64,000 bases of DNA from an uncultured Alphaproteobacteria bacterium (GTDB lineage Bacteria > Pseudomonadota > Alphaproteobacteria > HIMB59 > GCA-002718135), in contig CACGGX010000009.1 of NCBI GenBank assembly GCA_902572735.1, positions 1 through 64,000 on the forward strand. Direction: 5' to 3'. The notes under the pieces were generated by a model. The model saw nothing but the letters and a program-made list of their open reading frames with translations, was not told the DNA's origin and did not search any database. Shown here piece after piece: positions 62,101-64,000 of this stretch. The stretch's first letter is position 1, and every line of letters starts with the position of its first letter. The position numbers were made by a program, and so were the translations under genes.

Positions 62101-62928
62101 TCAAAATTTTTCTGAAAGCTTTAAAAATTTTTCAAATTCACCTTCATCAATGTTAACTGTGATTTTGGGGTCATTAAATTTTTGGTTTACTGTATCATCG
62201 TGAAACTCTTTGAATGCACTAACTCTTTCAGCTTGTAACTTTGCAAATTCTTTTTTAAAATCTCTATAAATACGTGCATGTCTTGGAATTTTTCCTTGAG
62301 TATACCCGAGTACATCGTTAGCAAATAAATATTGCCCATCACATCCAGAACCACTTCCCATTGAGAGAGTCATGATATCAACTTTTTTTGTAATAACTTC
62401 TGCAACTTTTGGTGGAACTACTTCGAGTTCAACTCCGATAGCCCCCGCTTCTTGTAACTCAAGAGTATGTTCTAAAATTCTAATGGCTTTGTCAGCAGTT
62501 TTACCTTGTGCAACAAAACCTCCAATCCAAGTAGCATTTCCTGGAACTAATCCAACATGACTATTAATTGGAACATATTCATCTCTTAATGCTCTAATCC
62601 ATTTGTAACTCCAATTACCACCATAAATTACATCCGCACCAATATCTAAATACTTATGTGAAAGTTTCATTGCTTCATACTCAGAAGCTACTCTTACAGC
62701 ACCTCCAGATTGCATAAAGCAAGTTGGTGCAGCCTCACGAATTCGCTTAAGTTCATCAAAAGAATTATAAATACCAAATTGTGGAGCATCATGAGAAGTA
62801 CAAATCATGTCAATGCCTGCCTCTTCAGCTGCTGCAGCTTCATCAGCGTTATGCACAAACATAACACTTAGTTGTCTTTTACCTTTGCATTGCAAATAAT
62901 CGTAAACTGTAAGTTTTTTTCTGCTCAT
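62101..62928 (-). CDS. PanB-family protein, divergent (copy 2)
   Basis: A 275-residue paralogue of copy 1. SHVGLVPGN, GVELEVVPPKVAEVI, SMGSGSGCDGQYLF and GKIPRHARIYRDF are PanB-like, and the catalytic Glu is kept in LEVVP. PanB metal positions again differ: MICTSHDAP, FMQSGGAV and VIYGGNWSY replace the Asp, Asp and Glu segments. Strong SD (GGAGA) before the ATG. The pair of diverged copies may form a hetero-oligomer or act in sequence. Confidence 0.78.
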   Translation of the reverse strand: MSRKKLTVYDYLQCKGKRQLSVMFVHNADEAAAAEEAGIDMICTSHDAPQFGIYNSFDELKRIREAAPTCFMQSGGAVRVASEYEAMKLSHKYLDIGADVIYGGNWSYKWIRALRDEYVPINSHVGLVPGNATWIGGFVAQGKTADKAIRILEHTLELQEAGAIGVELEVVPPKVAEVITKKVDIMTLSMGSGSGCDGQYLFANDVLGYTQGKIPRHARIYRDFKKEFAKLQAERVSAFKEFHDDTVNQKFNDPKITVNIDEGEFEKFLKLSEKF

Positions 62929-62947
62929 AAAATCTCCAAAAAAATAT

Positions 62948-63265
62948 TTAATCTATCTTAATGAAAATTTTGTCATTATCAACTTTAACTGGATATGTTT
63001 TTAAATCCTCACACGCTGGTGGGCTTAAAGCTTCTCCAGATTTAATATTAAAAATTCCCTGGTGCATTGGACATTCAATTTCATCATCCATAACCAAACC
63101 ATCTTCAAGATGTACCGACTCGTGTGTACAAATTCCATCCGTAGCATAAAAACCATCTGTTAACCTATAAACACAAAAAGTTTTATCTTGATGGTCAAAT
63201 CTGATGAGATCCTCTTCTTCAATACTATCTGTAGAGCCTACTTCAATCCAATTTTCTTCAGACAT
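62948..63265 (-). CDS. Rieske [2Fe-2S] ferredoxin (MocE-like)
   Basis: A 105-residue soluble Rieske protein. The cluster ligands are seen in GICTHES (CxH) and ECPMHQGIF (CxxH). It should shuttle electrons from the FAD reductase upstream to the membrane oxygenase(s) downstream. No membrane anchor. It is 19 bases from the PanB-like gene and 52 from the reductase. Confidence 0.92.
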   Translation of the reverse strand: MSEENWIEVGSTDSIEEEDLIRFDHQDKTFCVYRLTDGFYATDGICTHESVHLEDGLVMDDEIECPMHQGIFNIKSGEALSPPACEDLKTYPVKVDNDKIFIKID

Positions 63266-63317
63266 AAATCATATATAATATCTATTTTGTGAAAATAAAT
63301 ACAAAATAATTAAATTG

Positions 63318-64000
63318 TTATTTCTGTATAAGTTTATTTAATTTTTGATTTTGGTCTGAGAGAATTTGTTTATCTACAATGGTATCTTTCTCAGTTAATT
63401 TGGAAGTTATTCTAATGTCACGGCCTACTTTTCCTATGGTTCCAACACCACATGCTCCTCTTATTTTATTATTTTTTAGGAAAAAATAAATAACACCATT
63501 ATTAATATCATCACCTCTTTCGATGATTTCATCATACTCATCACAAATACCAGTCAGTTGAAGATTCAAATTAAATTGATCAGACCACATCCAAGGAATT
63601 GAAGTGTATTCAGTTTTTACTCCAGCGATATTTTTTCCAGCACATATTCCATGATTTTGTGCATGTTGATAAGACTCGAGTCGCATATTTCTTTCATAGA
63701 ATGGATGATAGAAATTAGATACGTCACCTGCTGCGTAAACATCTTTAATAGAAGTTTCACAAAATTGATTAGTTACAATACCATTATCAAGCTTTAAATT
63801 TGTATTTTCAAATAACTTTACAGTCGGGGTTGAGCCTATACCTGCAATTATAAAATCTGTTTCTATTATAGAATTATCATTTAATAAAATTTCGTAATTA
63901 CCATTTTTTTTAGTTATTTTTTCTATCTGTTTATTTAATATTATTTCATTTCCATGTTCTATATGAGTATTTTGAACTAAATCAGCAATTTTTTTGGGTA
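63318..64000 (-). CDS. FAD-dependent ferredoxin reductase, 5' part outside window
   Basis: The track lists only 63318-63686 from an internal Met, but the frame is open to the window edge. The added part reads TDFIIAGIGSTPTVKLFEN and SIKDVYAAGDVS, the NAD- and FAD-binding GD motif of ferredoxin reductases, and then NMRLESYQHAQNHG and the Reductase_C domain (YTSIPWMWSDQFNLNLQ). It resembles putidaredoxin- and BphA4-type reductases and would reduce the adjacent Rieske ferredoxin with NAD(P)H. The N-terminal FAD domain is off the window. Confidence 0.88.
   Translation of the reverse strand, partial: PKKIADLVQNTHIEHGNEIILNKQIEKITKKNGNYEILLNDNSIIETDFIIAGIGSTPTVKLFENTNLKLDNGIVTNQFCETSIKDVYAAGDVSNFYHPFYERNMRLESYQHAQNHGICAGKNIAGVKTEYTSIPWMWSDQFNLNLQLTGICDEYDEIIERGDDINNGVIYFFLKNNKIRGACGVGTIGKVGRDIRITSKLTEKDTIVDKQILSDQNQKLNKLIQK

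Noticed and set aside
60248-62928. Pantothenate biosynthesis locus
   Set aside because: No panC or panE nearby, metal ligands missing in both PanB-like proteins, and the genes sandwich an oxygenase.

Overview
The window looks like a piece of chromosome from an AT-rich (around 30% G+C by eye), free-living marine alphaproteobacterium. The class is indicated by several gene orders and families: an F0 ATP synthase operon (atpI-B-E-F'-F) separated from F1, ispH-thrB-rnhA, mutY-DUF721-dsbA-smc, ispE next to a TPR protein, a CcrM-type GANTC methyltransferase beside rnhB, and the ligase-associated repair quartet (PdeM, DEXH helicase, exonuclease, ATP-dependent ligase). Short spacers, many 1-20 nt overlaps and several shortened proteins (SMC, CBS-less IMP dehydrogenase) suggest a streamlined genome, for example of AEGEAN-169/HIMB59 or SAR11-like type. 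The lineage is an inference, not a measurement.

Layout. 1-1.6 kb: a sulfotransferase gene flanked by imperfect direct repeats, next to tRNA-Gln(UUG); probably a small islet. 1.7-5.3 kb: secreted and membrane proteins of unknown role (Cys-rich exported protein, VCBS/UnbV protein, DUF4396, TPR, DUF4149). 5.3-10.9 kb: the ligase-associated DNA repair quartet, in two divergent pairs whose start codons abut. 10.9-18 kb: ispE, TPR protein, a cysteine-free uracil-DNA glycosylase, lytic transglycosylase, moaB, rnhB, a candidate CCUCCC-loop small RNA, a GANTC cluster, and ccrM. 18-23 kb: exported protein, autotransporter with a propeller-like passenger, MATE exporter, small GNAT-like protein. 23-34.8 kb: purine synthesis (guaB, purE, purK, purC-D-F-N-M, fused purSL, purQ), lacking only purB and purH among the usual IMP genes. 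34.8-44.9 kb: housekeeping genes (mutY, DUF721, dsbA, smc, F0 ATP synthase, ispH, thrB, rnhA, yceI).

44.9-59.2 kb is an accessory sugar and sugar-acid catabolic region: xylulokinase, EamA transporter, class C beta-lactamase-like hydrolase, Ldh-type and FAD-type hydroxyacid dehydrogenases, Gfo/Idh oxidoreductase, rhamnose mutarotase, lactonases, a PdxA-like dehydrogenase, a rhamnonate-dehydratase-like enolase-superfamily enzyme, an IlvD/Edd sugar-acid dehydratase and a PLP D-cysteine-desulfhydrase-like enzyme.

59.2-64 kb is the most unusual part. A co-directional run encodes a ferredoxin reductase (cut by the window edge), a Rieske ferredoxin, two PanB-family proteins that have lost the PanB metal ligands, a fatty-acid-desaturase-type diiron oxygenase between them, and a sterol-desaturase-family protein. 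Reductase, Rieske ferredoxin and desaturase-type oxygenase match the logic of the rhizopine demethylase MocDEF. I propose a membrane diiron oxygenase system, perhaps an O- or N-demethylase feeding the adjoining sugar-acid pathway, with the PanB-like pair handling the product or the released one-carbon unit. The other highlights are the candidate anti-Shine-Dalgarno small RNA and the three GANTC sites in front of ccrM.
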